29,244 nt of DNA, from positions 1-29,244 of the IMG/VR virus record IMGVR_UViG_3300017713_001679; one strand, written 5' to 3'. Numbering within the stretch: position 1 is the first letter of the stretch; every line of letters starts with the position of its first letter. A program made the position numbers and the translations under genes. The stretch comes from a virus. Under the pieces are notes generated by a model. That model saw nothing but the letters and a program-made list of their open reading frames with translations. It ran no database searches and had not been told where the DNA came from. Shown here piece by piece: positions 28,252 to 29,244 of this stretch.

Positions 28252-28674
28252 TTATGCACCTTTATAGGCGTCTAGTGTTTTTTGAAACTTACCTGCGTGT
28301 GACTTCTCAGCCTTTGCAAGTGTTTCAAACCAATCAGCAATTTCGTCAAACCCTTCTTCTCTGGCTGTTCTTGCCATACCTGGGTACATATCTGTATACT
28401 CATGTGTCTCACCATGAATTGCAGATTTTAAATTTGCTTCTGTTTCACCCATTGGTTCACCAGTTGCTGGATCTCCAACTTCTTCTAAATATTCCAAATG
28501 ACCATGTGCGTGTCCTGTTTCACCTTCTGCAGTTGATCTGAACACTGATGCAACATCTGGAGCACCTTCTATATCTGCCTTTTGAGCAAAGTATAGATAT
28601 CTTCTGTTTGCTTGTGACTCACCTGAAAATGCATCTTTCAAGTTATCAGCAGTTTTTGTTCCTTTTAATGACAT
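28252..28674 (-). CDS. Rubrerythrin (ferritin-like diiron peroxidase)
   Basis: A 140-aa ferritin-like four-helix protein. The diiron ligands are seen as E19 (FSGESQANRRY), ETGH (52-55), E89 (HGETHEY) and EKSH (123-126), the paired ExxH pattern of rubrerythrins. The C-terminal rubredoxin (CxxC) domain of classical rubrerythrin is absent, so electrons must come from another carrier. It would reduce hydrogen peroxide. It is the first gene after a near-consensus promoter and has AAGGAG at ideal spacing, so high early expression is likely. Identification is firm; the role in infection is inferred. Confidence 0.93.
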   Translation of the reverse strand: MSLKGTKTADNLKDAFSGESQANRRYLYFAQKADIEGAPDVASVFRSTAEGETGHAHGHLEYLEEVGDPATGEPMGETEANLKSAIHGETHEYTDMYPGMARTAREEGFDEIADWFETLAKAEKSHAGKFQKTLDAYKGA

Positions 28675-28697
28675 AAGTTCTCCTTAATTAAGCCTTT

Positions 28698-28726
28698 ATT
28701 ATACTTAATTAATTTAGAAAAGTCAA
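28698..28726 (-). promoter_or_regulatory. Sigma70-type promoter, TTGACT-N17-TATAAT
   Basis: TTGACT (28721-28726) and TATAAT (28698-28703) are separated by exactly 17 bases on the minus strand. It drives rubrerythrin and probably the following genes down to DNA polymerase. Transcription would start around 28691, about 17 bases before the ATG. Confidence 0.85.
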
Positions 28727-28728
28727 AC

Positions 28729-29244
28729 TTATTTTTTGAATGAACTGTCTTTTTCTTCGTAGAAGTAATCGTTGGAATCACCAAAAGTTACCGTGCTTTC
28801 GTTTTCACAGAAAAATTCTTTGGTGCTGACTTGGAAGTCTGGTCTTTTTAGTTCTGATGCAGTTAATGATTGTTCGTACCATAGCATTCTATTGTTTGGT
28901 TGTGCAAAGTATTGTCCGTTTATTAGTCTGCCAAAATTGTGCTGTTTGTGTTCGCTTGGTACTTCCGAAACTCCAGTGTTTACAGAGTTTGCATCACCAT
29001 GGCAGGCATCTACTGTAAAAAGGTATTCACCTTTCATTCTGCCACCACCTTTTAACATAATTTCAACATCACAATTTTTAAGCATGGATTTTGTCCACAC
29101 TTGAATATTGCTACTGAAACTATCCCATAGTTCTAATGTGCCAAGTGGTAATTGTTCTTCTTCTTTGATGTCTTTACGCCATACAAATGCGGATAAAGGA
29201 AACTTGTCGAAACAAGCACCATACTCTGGAAGGTATGCTTCAAA
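28729..29244 (-). CDS. Unidentified phage protein, N-terminus cut by window edge
   Basis: The frame is open from the window edge to a stop at 28729, giving 171 C-terminal residues; the true start lies outside. I cannot name the family. Visible segments are LWDSFSSNIQVWTKS, a Gly-rich turn (MLKGGGRMKGEYLFT), a His/Asn stretch (SEHKQHNFGRLINGQYFAQP) and a charged, aromatic tail (SNDYFYEEKDSSFKK). It appears beta-rich and soluble. Its stop lies two bases upstream of the -35 box of the rubrerythrin promoter. Confidence 0.7.
   Translation of the reverse strand, partial: FEAYLPEYGACFDKFPLSAFVWRKDIKEEEQLPLGTLELWDSFSSNIQVWTKSMLKNCDVEIMLKGGGRMKGEYLFTVDACHGDANSVNTGVSEVPSEHKQHNFGRLINGQYFAQPNNRMLWYEQSLTASELKRPDFQVSTKEFFCENESTVTFGDSNDYFYEEKDSSFKK

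Noticed and set aside
1-29244. CRISPR arrays, insertion sequences, integrase or attachment sites
   Set aside because: No regularly spaced repeats, transposase or integrase motifs, or terminal inverted repeats were seen on reading the window.

Overview
The window looks like part of the genome of a T4-superfamily contractile-tailed phage (myovirus) of a marine bacterium. The evidence is a family-B DNA polymerase closest in plan to T4 gp43, a gp45-type sliding clamp, a T4 RNase H-type 5' nuclease, a DsbA-like protein, T4/cyanophage-type late promoters (NATAAATA), many small genes of the kind shared by marine cyanophages and pelagiphages, and AT-rich, tightly packed DNA. No photosynthesis genes, tRNAs, integrase or IS elements were seen. 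The host (SAR11-like or another marine proteobacterium) is an inference. Every credible gene is on the minus strand, so transcription runs from high to low coordinates. Both window ends cut through genes.

Layout in transcription order. (1) 29244-25145: the end of an unidentified gene, then a strong sigma70-type promoter driving rubrerythrin, a DsbA-like protein, a small membrane protein, a HAD-type phosphatase, a peroxiredoxin, a GMP reductase and two small genes. (2) 25138-21869: a twin-hairpin leader, DNA polymerase and a DEDD exonuclease. (3) 21865-9452: a second strong promoter drives the sliding clamp, then a DpdA-like DNA-guanine transglycosylase, a Gfo/Idh/MocA oxidoreductase, a zinc-type dehydrogenase, QueD (with its own promoter), a glycosyltransferase, ClpP, an MBD4-like glycosylase, a phosphoribosyltransferase, a HIT protein, a 2OG-Fe(II) oxygenase, two SGNH hydrolases, FolE and QueE. 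(4) 9403-5681: small conserved phage genes, a second 2OG oxygenase and RNase H. (5) 5624-3123: a MoxR-type AAA+ ATPase and a VWA/metallopeptidase protein, each with its own promoter and a terminator between them. (6) 3123-1: small genes, a tail-fibre-like gene with late promoters, a structured intergenic RNA and a gene running off the edge.

How it fits together. FolE, QueD and QueE make 7-carboxy-7-deazaguanine from GTP, and the DpdA-like protein is expected to swap a 7-deazaguanine for guanine in phage DNA. That enzyme is the gene immediately after the sliding clamp, so modification and replication are probably expressed together. QueC is not in the window. Two redox enzymes and one unidentified protein sit between QueD and DpdA and are candidates for tailoring the base. 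Two regulatory observations stand out. One is a pair of hairpins with nearly the same 8-nt loop just upstream of the polymerase start, reminiscent of the T4 gp43 translational operator. The other is a set of near-consensus promoters with exact 17-bp spacing, two of which place transcription start at or almost at the ATG, giving leaderless mRNAs. Three small genes (25, 54 and 52 codons) are also annotated in gaps between larger genes.
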